A DNA stretch of 64,000 bases from Hafnia alvei (GTDB taxonomy: Bacteria; Pseudomonadota; Gammaproteobacteria; Enterobacterales; Enterobacteriaceae). Below are positions 28,965-40,474 of this stretch, piece by piece; the first letter of the stretch is position 1, and each line of letters begins with the position of its first letter. The notes below the pieces were generated by a model. It was not told the DNA's origin. It searched no databases and saw only the letters and a program-made list of their open reading frames with translations. Location of the stretch: positions 3,984,012 to 4,048,011 of the forward strand of contig NZ_CP139992.1 of NCBI RefSeq assembly GCF_034424155.1. Direction: 5' to 3'. A program made the position numbers and the translations under genes.

Positions 28965-29328
28965 AGTCGATTCCCTGCTTTATCCAGAATTGATCATGCG
29001 GGTCATCTCCATACGGAAAGTCACCGAAACAATTATTCCACTCGGGGAGTGAGGTTCCAGCACGTTGCTGTGCGCACCCAGCGCCACGATGCAACATTTC
29101 CTCGGGTATGCCCGCGGCAATTCCTGTTGCGCCAAAATTAAAATTACCAAAATTTTGATAAGAAGAACTCTCTTGTTTGTAATCCCACTTCCCATGGTTT
29201 CTTACTTGCTTATAAAACCAAAAATAAGTCATTGGCGTTGCCATACCGTGCCCTTCCCCACGCTGGCTAGCTTCTCTCATATTAGCATCAACTTCGTATA
29301 TTGATTTCCCTATCGGTATAACTGCCAT
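28942..29328 (-). CDS. Stand-alone polymorphic-toxin-44-like protein
   Basis: 128 residues, no signal peptide. The core WFYKQVRNHGKWDYKQ, FGNFNFGATGIAAGIPEEM, HRGAGCAQQ, and the ending GDDPHDQFWIKQGIDYAKKHGY fit the 'bacterial toxin 44' domain that I recall from the C-termini of RHS and type VI effectors. Here the module stands alone, with its own AAGGAAG ribosome-binding site. It could be a cargo effector for a type VI secretion system encoded elsewhere, or a remnant of a larger effector. No PAAR, VgrG or Hcp gene is in the window. Confidence 0.6.
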   Translation of the reverse strand: MAVIPIGKSIYEVDANMREASQRGEGHGMATPMTYFWFYKQVRNHGKWDYKQESSSYQNFGNFNFGATGIAAGIPEEMLHRGAGCAQQRAGTSLPEWNNCFGDFPYGDDPHDQFWIKQGIDYAKKHGY

Positions 29329-29800
29329 TTATATCTTCCTTAATTTTATCTTTCACACCTATTCTAGATTTGTTAAGTGTAGATTTTCCCCAGTAGCGGT
29401 AGAGAACTAAGGTCAGATGAATTATTTATTCAGCATAATAGCTATCACAAAAATACCTATGCGCAAAATCACCTTCATAAAGGAAATCATTACACTCACA
29501 TATCCATTTTATTTTTAATATATTGACATTAATAATCTATATTATAAGGATTATAACTTACCTATTATACTGAACCAAAACTGTTAACTCATTAGCATTA
29601 TTTAATCATGCTGAAAATACCAATTTCTGAAACTTCCTTTAGTAGAGGTGACTTATATCTCTATTAATACCCTTGAATATTAAGGGGAGTAAATTAAGAA
29701 AATAAACGTGAGAATCATATGAGACATATCAGTCTCCAATTTCCGTAGCAGATATCCATCAATAAACCCAAATGAAAACTGCCACGGAATCCACCTTAAC
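29329..29800. other. AT-rich intergenic region
   Basis: About 470 bases of low GC content between the toxin gene and yhhJ. I see no gene, terminator or named regulatory site. Its composition, like that of the toxin pair, differs from the flanking core genes. Confidence 0.4.
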
Positions 29801-30925
29801 TTAAGCCATCGAGCTAATGGTTTTACGGAATCGGCTCAGGGCAAAACCAAAGAACGCCATACCAATCACTAGCAGCGTAGCAAACTGCGGCCATACGATG
29901 CTGAAATCGGCACCGCGATACAGTATCGCCTGCGCAAGGCTGACAAAGTGCGTGGTTGGCATGGTTTGCATAATGTTCTGCACCAGCTGCGGCATGCTTT
30001 CTCGCGGGGTTGAGCCACCCGAAAGCATCTGCAGCGGGATCAGCACCAGTATCATCAGCAGGCCAAGCTGCGGCATTGATCGGGCGATGGTGCCCATAAA
30101 AATCCCGATGGAGGTGGTGGCAAACAGGCTAAGCGCCACGCCCAGCATAAACAGCGGAATCGAGCCTTCAATCGGCACATGCAGCACGCCCTGCACCATA
30201 AAGATCAGCGACAGTCCCGATGCCACTAACACCACCAGCCCCATCGACCATACCTTCGCTAGCATGATTTCAAACGGCGTAATTGGCATCACCAATAGGT
30301 GCTCGATGGTGCCGTGCTCGCGTTCACGGATTAGCGCTGAGCCCGTCAGAATAATCGCCAGCATGGTGATATTGTTGATAATCGCCATCACCGCACCAAA
30401 CCACGACTGATCGAGATTCGGGTTAAAGCGCGCTCTCACTTCTAAATCTACGGGTAATGCACTTCCCGCCCGATAGCGCGCCATAAATTCGCTCACTTCG
30501 TCATTCACAATATTCTGAATATAGCTGTTACCCAGAAAAGCCTGACTCATGCGCGTAGCGTCAACGTTGAGCTGAATGGCGGGCTGACGCCCAGCCAATA
30601 CATCTCGCTGAAAATTCGGCGGAATATCCAATGCAAAAGTGTAGGTTCCCGCATCCAACAGCGGATCGATTTGATTCGAATCGATCATTGCCGGAGGCAT
30701 AAAATAGGGCGCGTAAAAGCTATTCACGATACGGGTGGAAAGCTGGGATTGATCCTGATCGGCAATCGCAATCGGTGCCATATGCAACGAGCCCGGCGTT
30801 ACGGTTGCCGAGGAGTAGATCGATAGCGTGAACGAAAACACGATCAGCGCCAGCATAGCTTTGTCGCCCAGTAAGGTGCGTAGCTCTTTGATCCCCAGAT
30901 TAAAGATATTGCGTAAGCTGCGCAT
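29801..30925 (-). CDS. yhhJ: ABC-2 permease YhhJ
   Basis: Inner-membrane permease subunit, 374 residues. One N-terminal membrane segment is followed by a large periplasmic loop and five C-terminal segments typical of ABC2_membrane proteins (LTGSALIREREHGTIEHLLVMPITPFEIMLAKVW). The start is ATG 30925, overlapping the stop of rbbA by one base, so the pair is translationally coupled. Together with RbbA and YhiI it forms a drug-exporter-like tripartite unit. Its substrate is unknown. Confidence 0.9.
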   Translation of the reverse strand: MRSLRNIFNLGIKELRTLLGDKAMLALIVFSFTLSIYSSATVTPGSLHMAPIAIADQDQSQLSTRIVNSFYAPYFMPPAMIDSNQIDPLLDAGTYTFALDIPPNFQRDVLAGRQPAIQLNVDATRMSQAFLGNSYIQNIVNDEVSEFMARYRAGSALPVDLEVRARFNPNLDQSWFGAVMAIINNITMLAIILTGSALIREREHGTIEHLLVMPITPFEIMLAKVWSMGLVVLVASGLSLIFMVQGVLHVPIEGSIPLFMLGVALSLFATTSIGIFMGTIARSMPQLGLLMILVLIPLQMLSGGSTPRESMPQLVQNIMQTMPTTHFVSLAQAILYRGADFSIVWPQFATLLVIGMAFFGFALSRFRKTISSMA

Positions 30926-33684
30926 CAGCCCTCCTGCTTTTTCAATAGAAGAACGCTGAGCCCAATAACCACCGGAACGGCAATCAGCAACGGGATAAAC
31001 GAAGCCTGAAGATCAAACAGGTTTAGCGCCTTTGAGAAGGTGCCGCGCGTGATGGTTAAAAAGTGGGAGGTTGGGTAAATATTACCGATCCACCGTCCGA
31101 TCCCTTCCAACGAAGAAACCGGATCGATCATGCCGGAGAACTGCGTCGCGGGAATTAAGGTGATGATCGCAGTGCCGAAGATCGCGGCGATCTGGCTTTT
31201 CATAAAGGTCGAGATCAGCAGGCCCATGCCGGTGGCGATAATGATGTACAGCAGCGCCGCCAACGTCAGCGTGAGAAAACTGCCCTTATGCTCAACGCCA
31301 AACAAAAAGACCGATAACGCGCATAGCAGTAAAAAGTTAAACATGCCCAGTACGATATAAGGCAGCTGCTTGCCGATCAGAAACTCGGCCTTGGTCACCG
31401 GCGTCACATACAGATTGATGATTGAGCCCAGCTCTTTTTCACGCACCACGCTCAACGCGCTGAGCATCGCGGGGATCATCATCAACAGCAGCGGGATAAC
31501 CGCAGGCACAATAGCAGGCAAACTTTTTACATCAGGGTTATAGCGATAGCGGGTTTCAATATCCATCAGGATATTCCCCATATTGGCCGTTGGCTGACGC
31601 GAAGCCATATCACTCAGCCACGCCAAGTGCATCGCCTGCACATAGCCGCGCACGGTTTCAGCCCGATTCGGCATTGCCCCATCAACCCAAACGCCAATTT
31701 TCACCGTATGCCCACGCGCAATATCACGGCCAAAGTTAGGCGGTATCTCAATTGCCACGGCGAGTTCACCGTCGCGCATTCGGCGCTCCAACTGCTGATA
31801 ATCAGTAATCGGCGGCTGTTCGATAAAATAGCGCGAGCCCGACAGATTGAGCGTATAGGCTTGGCTGGTGCCGGTCTGATCGCGGTCTATCACCGCAAAA
31901 CGCAGGTTTTCCACATCCATACTGATACCGTAACCCATGATAAACATCAGGATCACCGTCCCCAACAGAGCCAAGGTTGAGCGAATAGGATCGCGCCGCA
32001 GCTCCAAAGCTTCTCGACGGCTATAGCTGAACATCCGCGTGAAGCTAAAGTGATGGCTGATGGCAGGCGTTGTCGTTTCAACCTGAGGTGTTTCAGGCAT
32101 CTGCTCCGGCGGAGCACCGCTATCACCAGAAGCCTCACGTAAGTAGGCAATAAACGTGGCCTCAAGCGTGCCTAAACCACGCTGCTTCACCAGCGCCTCT
32201 GGCGTATCGCTCGCCAGTATTTTTCCCGCATGCATCAGCGATATACGGTCACATCGCTCGGCTTCATTCATAAAGTGCGTTGAAATAAAGATGGTGACGC
32301 CATCGCGCCGTGACAAATCCACCATCAAATTCCAAAACATATCGCGCGCGACCGGATCGACTCCCGACGTTGGCTCATCCAAGATAAGCATTTCAGGTTT
32401 ATGGATCACCGCAACGGCGAGAGATAAACGCTGACGGATGCCCAACGGCAGCGCCTCTGGCAGCATATCTTCTACATCACTCAGCATGAACCGCTGATTC
32501 ATCTCCTCAACGCGTGCAGGAATATCCTCCTCGGGAAGATGAAAAAGACGTGCGTGCAGTTCAAGGTTTTGTCGCACCGTAAGTTCGCTATACAACGAAA
32601 AAGCCTGCGACATATAGCCTACTCGGCGGCGGGTTTCGATATCTTTGGGATCGACCTCCTGCCCAAATAACCATGCTTTCCCTTCGCTGGCGGGCAGTAA
32701 TCCGGTCAGCATCTTCATGGTGGTCGATTTGCCGCAGCCGTTAGAACCGAGGAAACCAAAAATTTCGCCGCGTGGTATGCGCAAATTGACATCGTTAACC
32801 GCAACAAAATCGCCAAAGCGCATGGTTAGCCCCTGCGCCTCAATGGCTACCACGTCATCCTGCGAAGTATCACGCGGTGGGATAACCACCTTTTGGTGCG
32901 CGTTGCGTTTCTCTTCCGGCAGCAGGGCAATAAAGGCCTCCTCTAGCGTTGCGCTGCCGATACTTTCACGCAGTTCCTGTCCGCTGCCGGTGGCCAGAAC
33001 CTGTCCCGCATCCATCGCCACCAGCCAGTCAAAACGCTCGGCTTCTTCCATATAGGCGGTGGCTACCAACACGCTCATGTTGGTTTGCCGTTCACGAATA
33101 CGATCGATCAGCTCCCAAAACTGGGCGCGTGACAGTGGATCGACGCCGGTCGTCGGTTCATCAAGGATCAACAGTTCAGGATCGTGGATCAGCGCGCAAC
33201 ATAGGCCCAGCTTCTGCTTCATACCGCCAGACAATTTGCCCGCCGGACGATCGCGAAACGGAGCTAATCCAGTGCTTTGCAGTAAGTCATTAATACGCTG
33301 CTCTCGCTCTTGAGCGCCTTGCCCAAACAGTCGACCAAAGAAATCGACGTTTTCGTAAACCGACAGCGTGTGATAAAGGTTTTTCCCCAAGCCCTGCGGC
33401 ATATAAGCCACTTTCGGGCATACCTTGCGTCGATGATCGGCGTCCGCCATATCACCACCCAGAACGTTAACGTTTCCCGACTGAATAACGCGTGCGCCCG
33501 CGATCAGCGATAACAAGCTGGATTTTCCTACGCCGTCAGGCCCAATCAGCCCCACCATTTTTCGCGCAGGAATATCCAACGTTATCTGCTGTAATGCCTG
33601 AGTATTGCCATAGTGCTGGCTCACCTGCTCAAGCCGAACGATGGGTGCCGCCAGCGGGTCTTTATTAGCACCTAATGGCCTCAT
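30925..33684 (-). CDS. rbbA: Ribosome-associated ATPase / ABC transporter RbbA
   Basis: Large fused protein, 919 residues (E. coli 911). The first ABC domain has Walker [10 protein letters not shown] (48-56) and an intact signature [10 protein letters not shown]. The second has Walker [10 protein letters not shown] (about 320) and a degenerate signature [10 protein letters not shown] with [10 protein letters not shown]. Six membrane segments of the ABC-2 type follow from about residue 560. RbbA was reported as a ribosome-bound ATPase in E. coli, while its architecture and neighbours point to export. It overlaps yhiI by 4 bases. Confidence 0.93.
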   Translation of the reverse strand: MRPLGANKDPLAAPIVRLEQVSQHYGNTQALQQITLDIPARKMVGLIGPDGVGKSSLLSLIAGARVIQSGNVNVLGGDMADADHRRKVCPKVAYMPQGLGKNLYHTLSVYENVDFFGRLFGQGAQEREQRINDLLQSTGLAPFRDRPAGKLSGGMKQKLGLCCALIHDPELLILDEPTTGVDPLSRAQFWELIDRIRERQTNMSVLVATAYMEEAERFDWLVAMDAGQVLATGSGQELRESIGSATLEEAFIALLPEEKRNAHQKVVIPPRDTSQDDVVAIEAQGLTMRFGDFVAVNDVNLRIPRGEIFGFLGSNGCGKSTTMKMLTGLLPASEGKAWLFGQEVDPKDIETRRRVGYMSQAFSLYSELTVRQNLELHARLFHLPEEDIPARVEEMNQRFMLSDVEDMLPEALPLGIRQRLSLAVAVIHKPEMLILDEPTSGVDPVARDMFWNLMVDLSRRDGVTIFISTHFMNEAERCDRISLMHAGKILASDTPEALVKQRGLGTLEATFIAYLREASGDSGAPPEQMPETPQVETTTPAISHHFSFTRMFSYSRREALELRRDPIRSTLALLGTVILMFIMGYGISMDVENLRFAVIDRDQTGTSQAYTLNLSGSRYFIEQPPITDYQQLERRMRDGELAVAIEIPPNFGRDIARGHTVKIGVWVDGAMPNRAETVRGYVQAMHLAWLSDMASRQPTANMGNILMDIETRYRYNPDVKSLPAIVPAVIPLLLMMIPAMLSALSVVREKELGSIINLYVTPVTKAEFLIGKQLPYIVLGMFNFLLLCALSVFLFGVEHKGSFLTLTLAALLYIIIATGMGLLISTFMKSQIAAIFGTAIITLIPATQFSGMIDPVSSLEGIGRWIGNIYPTSHFLTITRGTFSKALNLFDLQASFIPLLIAVPVVIGLSVLLLKKQEG

Positions 33685-34754
33685 TGCGGCAACCTCACAT
33701 CCAGATCTTCTGGCCAGCTTTTATTGTTATCCAAACGCACATAGGCCATACCCGGCAAACCCGTTTTCACGTATTCGAGGTATTTTTCCAGCAGTTCAGG
33801 GGAAATGCGCGCTTTTACGCGGAACATCAGCTTCAGGCGCTCGTTATCGGTCTCGACCGTTTTCGGCGTGAACTGCGCCACGCTGGCCACAAAGGTGGCT
33901 TTTGCCGGAAGACGCAGCGTTGGTGCGGCATCAAGAACAACGTGCACGTCGCTACCGATGGCGACCCTGCCCGCCTGTTCGGTTGGCAGGAAAAACGTCA
34001 TGTAAACATCGCTGAGATCGACCATATTCAGCACGCGACCACCCGCGGCTAACACCTCTCCCGGTTCAGCCACGCGGTACTGGATCCGCCCATCACGCGG
34101 CGCCTTCAAGGCGCTGTCTTCAATATCAGCGGTAATACGGCGCTCGGTGGCTTTAGCGGCTTCCACGCGTGTATTAGCCTGAATGATGCCCGCCTGTGCG
34201 GATTCGATAGCGGCCTGCGCGGCTGAAACCTGAGCCTTAGCGGATTCCAACGCTGCGCGAGCGCTTTGCGCCGCTGCCATATCGTCATCAAGCTGCTGCG
34301 CCGACACCGCCCCGCGCTTAGACAGCGCTTGTGAACGGGCATAGCGTTTATTCGCCGAGTTCAATTCAGCTTCACGCTGTTTCACCACTGCCTGCGCCGC
34401 CAGTTTTTCACTTTGCCGCTGCGCCAGTAATGACTTCGCCGTAGCTACCGCGCTTTGTGTTTCGCGGATTTGCGCTTCGGCTTCTATACGTTGCTCGTTC
34501 AAAACACGCGTATCCATGTGCGCTAGCACTTCACCCTGCTTCACAAAGTCGCCTTCGCGCACCACGATTTTATCGATACGCCCCGCCACTTTGGTCGAAA
34601 TATCGATTTCCGTGGCTTCAATGCGCCCATTGCTGCTGGCGAATCCGTCAGGCAAACCGGGCGCACGCAGGCTCCACCACGCGGCAAAGGCCACCACGAC
34701 GGCGATGATAATAATTGAGTAAAAAGTGAGACGTTTTCTATTTTTGATATCCAT
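33681..34754 (-). CDS. yhiI: HlyD-family membrane fusion protein YhiI
   Basis: Periplasmic adaptor of 357 residues, anchored by one N-terminal segment (about 10-28). The lipoyl/barrel-sandwich halves are at about 45-85 ([25 protein letters not shown]) and 205-240 ([22 protein letters not shown]), separated by a long Ala/Gln-rich coiled coil (about 85-200). It should link the YhhJ/RbbA permease to an outer-membrane channel. First gene of the operon; a 480-base region precedes it. Confidence 0.9.
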   Translation of the reverse strand: MDIKNRKRLTFYSIIIIAVVVAFAAWWSLRAPGLPDGFASSNGRIEATEIDISTKVAGRIDKIVVREGDFVKQGEVLAHMDTRVLNEQRIEAEAQIRETQSAVATAKSLLAQRQSEKLAAQAVVKQREAELNSANKRYARSQALSKRGAVSAQQLDDDMAAAQSARAALESAKAQVSAAQAAIESAQAGIIQANTRVEAAKATERRITADIEDSALKAPRDGRIQYRVAEPGEVLAAGGRVLNMVDLSDVYMTFFLPTEQAGRVAIGSDVHVVLDAAPTLRLPAKATFVASVAQFTPKTVETDNERLKLMFRVKARISPELLEKYLEYVKTGLPGMAYVRLDNNKSWPEDLDVRLPQ

Positions 34755-35235
34755 AAATACTCGCTGTGTTCCATGCTAGTAAAAACAAAAAGCGCGGCAC
34801 TCGGCTACAGACGCAGCTAATCCGCTCTGTGATGAAGAGTTTCGGTCAATGGGACAAGGTTAAAAGAGGGGAAAAAATGCGTGAAAACAGATATCTGCCC
34901 ATCTAAATGGCAGACATCAACGCGGATTGGGATAACGCCAACAATGGATGTTTTCATAACAAGACGTCCTATCTTTGTATGAATGAAACAAACACATTAA
35001 TAGCTTTTGCTTATGTATAGTAACATGAGAAACCACATTGTCTACGTGACTATCCCACCGCTATTAGAGAATCGTTTAACGCCTCAAACCTCTCTGTCAT
35101 ATCCCGCCAATCGAATGTCAGGCACAGCAAAAAGATAAAACTATCCTTGTTATAGACTCATCAGGTGATGACTGGTTTTGTCGCGCCGCGACAACCCCAC
35201 TCTACTAATCCATTTTTCGACCGACGGGAGGGCTT
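34755..35235. other. Divergent promoter region of yhiI and feaB
   Basis: About 480 bases. A small hairpin (CTGCC/GGCAG arms, about 34896-34914) lies on the yhiI side. FeaR binding sites are expected near feaB, but I cannot place them with confidence. No gene seen. Confidence 0.4.
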
Positions 35236-36735
35236 ATGCCCGACAACACAGTAGCAATCCTCGACAGCGTTACGCGTTTTCTTGACCGTCAGCACGGACT
35301 TTATATTGATGGGAAGTGGTGCGATTCCTTATCGGATGCACGCTTAGCGATTTATAACCCCGCAAACGGCGAACAGATCGCCTCTTCGGCTGATGCCAAC
35401 ACCGAAGATGTTTCCCGCGCGGTCACGTCTGCTCATCAGGCCTTTTGCGCCGGTGTATGGTCACAACGTTTGCCCGCCGAGCGCGAGCGAATTTTGCTGC
35501 GCTACGCTGACTTAGTCGAACAACACGCAGAAGAACTGGCGCAGCTAGAAACCTTGGAACAAGGCAAATCGATTAACATTTCCCGCGCCTTCGAAGTGGG
35601 CTGTACGCTGAACTGGATGCGCTATACCGCCGGTCTCACCACCAAAATCACCGGGCAAACTATGGATGTATCGATACCGATGCCCGCCGGTGCGAAATAT
35701 ATGGCTTACACCCGCAAAGAACCGATCGGCGTAGTAGCCGGCATTGTGCCGTGGAACTTCCCGCTGATGATTGGAATTTGGAAAGTGATGCCAGCGCTGG
35801 CGGCGGGATGTTCTATCGTTATCAAACCATCTGAAACGACGCCGTTAACCCTGCTACGCATGGCGGAACTTGCCAGCGAGGCGGGAGTTCCCGATGGCGT
35901 ATTTAATATCGTTACCGGCAAAGGATCGGTGTGCGGCAAAGCCTTAACTGAACATCCGCTGGTGGCTAAGGTCAGCTTTACCGGCTCAACGCCGGTTGGC
36001 AAGGGCATTGCTCGCGCCGCTGCCGACCGCTTGACGCGAGTCACTCTGGAACTGGGCGGTAAAAACCCGGCCATCGTGCTAAAAGATGCCGATCAGCAAC
36101 AGGTGATTGAAGGCCTGATGGCGGGAAGTTTCCTCAACCAAGGACAGGTCTGCGCCGCCAGCTCACGTATCTATATCGAAGCACCGATTTTCGACAATCT
36201 GGTTGCCGGTTTTGAACAGGCGGTAAAATCGCTTTCCGTCGGCCCAGGTATGGATGCCACCACCCAAATAAATCCATTGGTTTCACGCCAGCATCGCGAC
36301 AAAGTGGCGTCTTATCTGCAAGATGCTAAAGCCAAAAATGCCGAACTGATCAGCGGAGCCACTGGGCCTGATGCGCAGGGCTTTTATATTCCCCCAACGC
36401 TGGTGATTAACCCTGATGCGGCGCTGAATTTATCGCGAGAGGAAGTTTTCGGCCCCGTCGTTAACCTCATTCGGGTAAAAGACGCCGAAGATGCGCTACA
36501 TCAGGCCAACGATACCGACTTTGGCCTCACTGCTAGCCTATGGACCACCAGCCTGCAAACCGCGATGGCCTATACTCCGCGCATTCAAGCTGGCACCGTG
36601 TGGGTGAATAGTCATACGCTGATCGATGCGAATATGCCGTTTGGCGGCGTAAAACAGTCAGGAACCGGACGTGATTTTGGCACTGATTGGCTGGATGCCT
36701 ATACCGAAACCAAAACGGTGTGCGTGCGGTATTAA
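35236..36735 (+). CDS. feaB: Phenylacetaldehyde dehydrogenase FeaB
   Basis: NAD-dependent cytoplasmic dehydrogenase that oxidises phenylacetaldehyde (and hydroxy forms) to phenylacetate, after TynA has made the aldehyde. It has 499 residues, identical in length to E. coli FeaB and similar throughout. Visible: [24 protein letters not shown]-site [10 protein letters not shown], general base Glu in LELGGKNPA, catalytic Cys in GQVCAASSR, and EEVFGPVV. The start is ATG 35236 with GGGAGGGC upstream. It is convergent with tynA. Confidence 0.93.
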   Translation: MPDNTVAILDSVTRFLDRQHGLYIDGKWCDSLSDARLAIYNPANGEQIASSADANTEDVSRAVTSAHQAFCAGVWSQRLPAERERILLRYADLVEQHAEELAQLETLEQGKSINISRAFEVGCTLNWMRYTAGLTTKITGQTMDVSIPMPAGAKYMAYTRKEPIGVVAGIVPWNFPLMIGIWKVMPALAAGCSIVIKPSETTPLTLLRMAELASEAGVPDGVFNIVTGKGSVCGKALTEHPLVAKVSFTGSTPVGKGIARAAADRLTRVTLELGGKNPAIVLKDADQQQVIEGLMAGSFLNQGQVCAASSRIYIEAPIFDNLVAGFEQAVKSLSVGPGMDATTQINPLVSRQHRDKVASYLQDAKAKNAELISGATGPDAQGFYIPPTLVINPDAALNLSREEVFGPVVNLIRVKDAEDALHQANDTDFGLTASLWTTSLQTAMAYTPRIQAGTVWVNSHTLIDANMPFGGVKQSGTGRDFGTDWLDAYTETKTVCVRY

Positions 36736-36754
36736 GAACGGCGTTTTCCTCAGC

Positions 36755-36922
36755 AACCCCCTCCCAACCTCCCCCTTCGCAGGGGGAGGAGCAGATTGAA
36801 CACTTAATCAACATTAAAGCTCACTCAGCTCCCTATTCACCTAAGGGGAAAAGATTGAGCGCTTAATCAACATCGAGGCACATTCGGCTCCCTCCCCTGC
36901 GAGGGGGAGGGTTGGGGTGGGG
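36755..36922. repeat. C-rich inverted-repeat element between feaB and tynA
   Basis: About 168 bases bounded by AACCCCCTCCCAACCTCCCC and the inverse GGGGAGGGTTGGGGTGGGG. Inside, two diverged direct copies of a ~41-base unit begin GATTGAACACTTAATCAAC (36794) and GATTGAGCGCTTAATCAAC (36853). It appears to be a dimeric form of the element at 14341-14448. It sits exactly in the gap between two converging genes. Confidence 0.75.
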
Positions 36923-36966
36923 CAAAAAAGGTGAGGGGGTCACAGCCGAAGAATAAACTACTCCTC

Positions 36967-39282
36967 CTACTCCCCCTTCTTCCCATTCAAATCCAACGTT
37001 GGCGTTTCACTGAAGAAGTTCCACGGTTTCAGTAATGCATGCACCCATTCCGTTGGCATAATCGGCCACTCTTCCGCGCGCGCCACGTGCGTGGTGCCGG
37101 TGGTCAGCCACACCACGTTATCCGTATTTTCAATCGACTGATTGTCTGAGGAATACTGCCCCAGACCGGTATCATGGATAGAACGGTTGGGATATTTCCC
37201 CTCAGGGTAGCGTTCTTCTGGGCTATAGCGCGTCACCCACAGCTGTTTATCCATAAAGCTCAGGCGATGATAAATCCATTCGTCTTTACCAAAGTTCGCC
37301 CCTTTGGCGATTGGATGAGTTCCGCCCGCGTAAGGGATCAACTGATAAGAAACCGGATTGCCCATTTTGTTGGTAATGTTAGCGTTGCTCAGCAAGCGGA
37401 TAGTGGAAGGATCAAACTTCTGCGCCGCCTCTTTTTCGGTTTTCACATCGACCTGATCCACCTGCATGGTACTGGTGCGTGGGCCGCTACGATCGTTTGG
37501 CTTCACATCAGGATTCAACTCAACCAAGCTATTGTTTTCGCCGTCGATGTCCATATCCAATCGGAAATTGTAGATATGCTGATGCGTGGTTCCGACGATG
37601 TTGTGATCGATAAGGGTGCCGTATTTGGTATCTTCTTTGGCGGTTGGATCCTGCATGGTGCGCGCTTTCACGCCTTTCACCGCTTCGATCCCCGTTGCAC
37701 CCGCGTCGATGCCAATGGTGCCGTTTTGATGGAATACCCAGTCAAAAATATAGTCATAGTTGCCCACGGTGCTGATCCAGCGCACCACCAGCTCACGGCG
37801 CTCGGCGCTCACGTTGGGCGGCCCCATTTCCTGATGCTTATATTCTGGCCCTGCGTAGCGTTCAAAGATGGCGATCGCCCGCGGAATAGTCATCGGCTGG
37901 CCGGTATAATCCGCGATCGTTTGGTCGATCAGCACCGCATTTGACGGTGCATCTTTGCCACGTGCAATCGGGGAAGTTAACGTGCCCATGCCATAATCGC
38001 CTGAATCAAGATAGGCTTTGAAGTACCAGCCAATATCCGGATCGCCATAAGGCACGATCATGCCGCCTAGCGATCCTTCATACATGATCTTGCGCTTTTT
38101 GCCCTGATCGTTGTAGGTCACCGTCGAAATGATCGGGCCAACGCGAGAGTTCAACCCCACGTGGAAATCCCAGTTCTGCCAGTGGATCGTATTGCCGGTG
38201 ATGGTGTAGTTTTTACCTTCCGGCTCAACGATTTCCAGCGGTTTGATGTCTGGCGCTTTACGGTCGCGGCCATCATACGGACGCGGAGCCATCGGCACCG
38301 GGATCACTGGCCCCTCTTCTATTTTGATAATTTTTTTCTGTTCAAGATCGACCACCGCCACAAGGTTTTCGATCGGATGCGCCCAATAGTTGCCGTCACC
38401 CACATCCAGATAGCTGATCACTTTGAGCAAGCGCTGATCCTGCGTTAGCCCATCTTTACCATCGAAATAACCCACGGTCAGCGGCGTGGTGATCACCTTG
38501 CTTGGATCGGCAATTCCACGTTTTTTCAGCACGGCGGCAAAATCTGTGCTGGCGGTGATCACCGACTGAACGGTGGCAAAATCATCTAATAGCACCATGC
38601 CCTGCGCATCTTTGATTGGCGTCCACGACACCACTTTTTTGTCAGTTAAATCCACCACGCTTTCCACAACGTGCTTACCATCCAGCACGGTCACATTCGC
38701 CTGACGCGGTTGCTCAACGGTTTTTCCGCTCAACACAAACTGCCAAACCTCATCTTTTGGCGGCTCACGCAGAGAGATTTCCGTAAAGCGGAAATTATCG
38801 TGATAGTTACCTGAAGCTTTGATCGCCTCTACCGCCGTTTTGATTTCATCTGCGCTCAGCGGGTTAAGCGGATGCGCGCGTTTTTCAACGGCGAAAGTCT
38901 GGTCTAAGCCAGATTGAAAAACTTCATTGATAAAGTCTTCCGACATATAGGCCACTTTGCCGCGAAACACCACCGGCACCGCCAGTTTCAACGGTTTGCC
39001 ATTCACGATGGCTTCGTTGGTATCAGGTTTAACCTTGATATAAGCGCCGTCTTTGGCAATTGTAAACATGCGGGCATAATCATCCCACTGCACATCCGCC
39101 CCAAATTCAGCCAGCGTTTTCTCCATCGGAACCATATGCGCCGCCGCACCGTGTGCCTGCGCGCTGTTTTGCCAACCCGCAGACGTCAACAGCCCGAGCG
39201 CCAGCGCAATCGCAACCGGCAGGCGTTTTTTCATCATTATTTTGCGAGTCAGTTTTTTATAGGACTGGGTTTTATAAAACAT
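36967..39282 (-). CDS. tynA: Periplasmic copper amine oxidase TynA
   Basis: Oxidises phenylethylamine, tyramine and related amines to aldehydes with release of ammonia and hydrogen peroxide. 771 residues (E. coli 757), with a signal peptide cleaved near SAQA|HG. The Tyr that becomes topaquinone is in VGNYDYIFDW, the catalytic-base Asp in AYLDSGDYGMG, two copper His in GTTHQHIYNF, and the third in TTGTTHVARAEEWP. The N-terminal copper-amine-oxidase-like domain is present. The start ATG 39282 follows GAGG; an internal ATG-ATG at residues 16-17 is an alternative. Confidence 0.95.
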   Translation of the reverse strand: MFYKTQSYKKLTRKIMMKKRLPVAIALALGLLTSAGWQNSAQAHGAAAHMVPMEKTLAEFGADVQWDDYARMFTIAKDGAYIKVKPDTNEAIVNGKPLKLAVPVVFRGKVAYMSEDFINEVFQSGLDQTFAVEKRAHPLNPLSADEIKTAVEAIKASGNYHDNFRFTEISLREPPKDEVWQFVLSGKTVEQPRQANVTVLDGKHVVESVVDLTDKKVVSWTPIKDAQGMVLLDDFATVQSVITASTDFAAVLKKRGIADPSKVITTPLTVGYFDGKDGLTQDQRLLKVISYLDVGDGNYWAHPIENLVAVVDLEQKKIIKIEEGPVIPVPMAPRPYDGRDRKAPDIKPLEIVEPEGKNYTITGNTIHWQNWDFHVGLNSRVGPIISTVTYNDQGKKRKIMYEGSLGGMIVPYGDPDIGWYFKAYLDSGDYGMGTLTSPIARGKDAPSNAVLIDQTIADYTGQPMTIPRAIAIFERYAGPEYKHQEMGPPNVSAERRELVVRWISTVGNYDYIFDWVFHQNGTIGIDAGATGIEAVKGVKARTMQDPTAKEDTKYGTLIDHNIVGTTHQHIYNFRLDMDIDGENNSLVELNPDVKPNDRSGPRTSTMQVDQVDVKTEKEAAQKFDPSTIRLLSNANITNKMGNPVSYQLIPYAGGTHPIAKGANFGKDEWIYHRLSFMDKQLWVTRYSPEERYPEGKYPNRSIHDTGLGQYSSDNQSIENTDNVVWLTTGTTHVARAEEWPIMPTEWVHALLKPWNFFSETPTLDLNGKKGE

Positions 39283-39562
39283 AGCTTTATTACCTCACCG
39301 CTAAAAGTTGGCATTCATGTCAGTGAATCAGTGCGCGGGATAATCTCGACCTGGTATACGAGCGTGCTATTGAAATCGGTTCCTCAAGAGATCTTTTAGA
39401 GACTTTTTTGGTGTCTTATTGTTGGTCTGCCGCCACGCGCTGCTACGGTTATGCAGGGCCAGTATCGACTGACCCAGCTCAAACATAGCAATTCGTCGGG
39501 GGGATTAATTTGTTGTGTATGCCATCAGCTTTGTCGCTGGTGACAAACTCACGAAGATGAGA

Positions 39563-40474
39563 CTAACGATACTGTTTGCGGTATTCGCCCGGCGTAATGC
39601 CGAAACGCGTTTTGAACGCGGTAGAGAAATGGCTGTGGTCGGCAAAGCCCCACGAGTAGCCAATATCTGATAGTTTTTGCCGCACCGGCGCACTGCGCAA
39701 CGCGTGGGCGCAGAGATCAAGACGGCGATTTTTGATGTATTGCGCTACCACCAGCCCTTTGCGCGCAAACATGCGATACAGGCTACGCACCGAAACGCCC
39801 ACTTCGCTGGCAATCCACTCTGGACGTAGCGATTCCGACTGAATGTGTTTATCGATAAAAGTCAGCGTGCGGCTGAATACTTTATCCTGTGGCGCATCAT
39901 CATCACGCGCAATCAGCGCCGGACGCAGCAAGGTAGCCACCGCATCTAAGACCGCTTCGCTTTCCTGCTGATCTAACGTGCTATTACGCATACTCTCTTG
40001 TACCAGCTGTTGGCTAAGCCGCACCATCGGCGCGCCTGCCGCCAATCGTTGCGCACAGCGCAAATCGGCAAACTGCAAATTACGTTCAAGATAGCCGCGC
40101 GGCAGCAGCAATGAAATTTGCCTAGAGGTGTCGCTGAAGGTAAAAGTGCTCGGTTTGGCGGCATCAATCAGGGTGATATCCCCCGCCGAAAGCAGCGCTC
40201 GCTGCCCTTCTTGCTCCATTTCAGAATGACCGCTGAGCTGAAATACGGTGTAAAAGTAAGAACCGTCGCTCTGGGCAATTTCCTTTGGCGTGCGGTAAAG
40301 CTTGGTTTGCGCAATATCAACCATGCTCAAACGCAGAGCACCGGTGCGAAACTCCTGCACCGAACCACTAAATCCTTCCCCCAGCGTTTTGGCAGCAAAG
40401 CGCCCACAGGCCTGATTAATACTGGCCAGCCAGCCTTCAAAATCGGCGTCTTTTAGCGGGTTGGATGTCGTCAT
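39563..40474 (-). CDS. feaR: AraC-family activator FeaR
   Basis: Activates tynA and feaB in response to aromatic amines or their aldehydes. Of 303 residues, the N-terminal half is an AraC-type sensing domain (FSGSVQEFRTGALRLSMVDI). The C-terminal 100 hold two helix-turn-helix motifs (WIASEVGVSVRSLYRMFARKG and DIGYSWGFADHSHFSTAFKTRFG). It is upstream of tynA on the same strand with a 280-base gap that should contain the tynA promoter. Confidence 0.9.
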   Translation of the reverse strand: MTTSNPLKDADFEGWLASINQACGRFAAKTLGEGFSGSVQEFRTGALRLSMVDIAQTKLYRTPKEIAQSDGSYFYTVFQLSGHSEMEQEGQRALLSAGDITLIDAAKPSTFTFSDTSRQISLLLPRGYLERNLQFADLRCAQRLAAGAPMVRLSQQLVQESMRNSTLDQQESEAVLDAVATLLRPALIARDDDAPQDKVFSRTLTFIDKHIQSESLRPEWIASEVGVSVRSLYRMFARKGLVVAQYIKNRRLDLCAHALRSAPVRQKLSDIGYSWGFADHSHFSTAFKTRFGITPGEYRKQYR

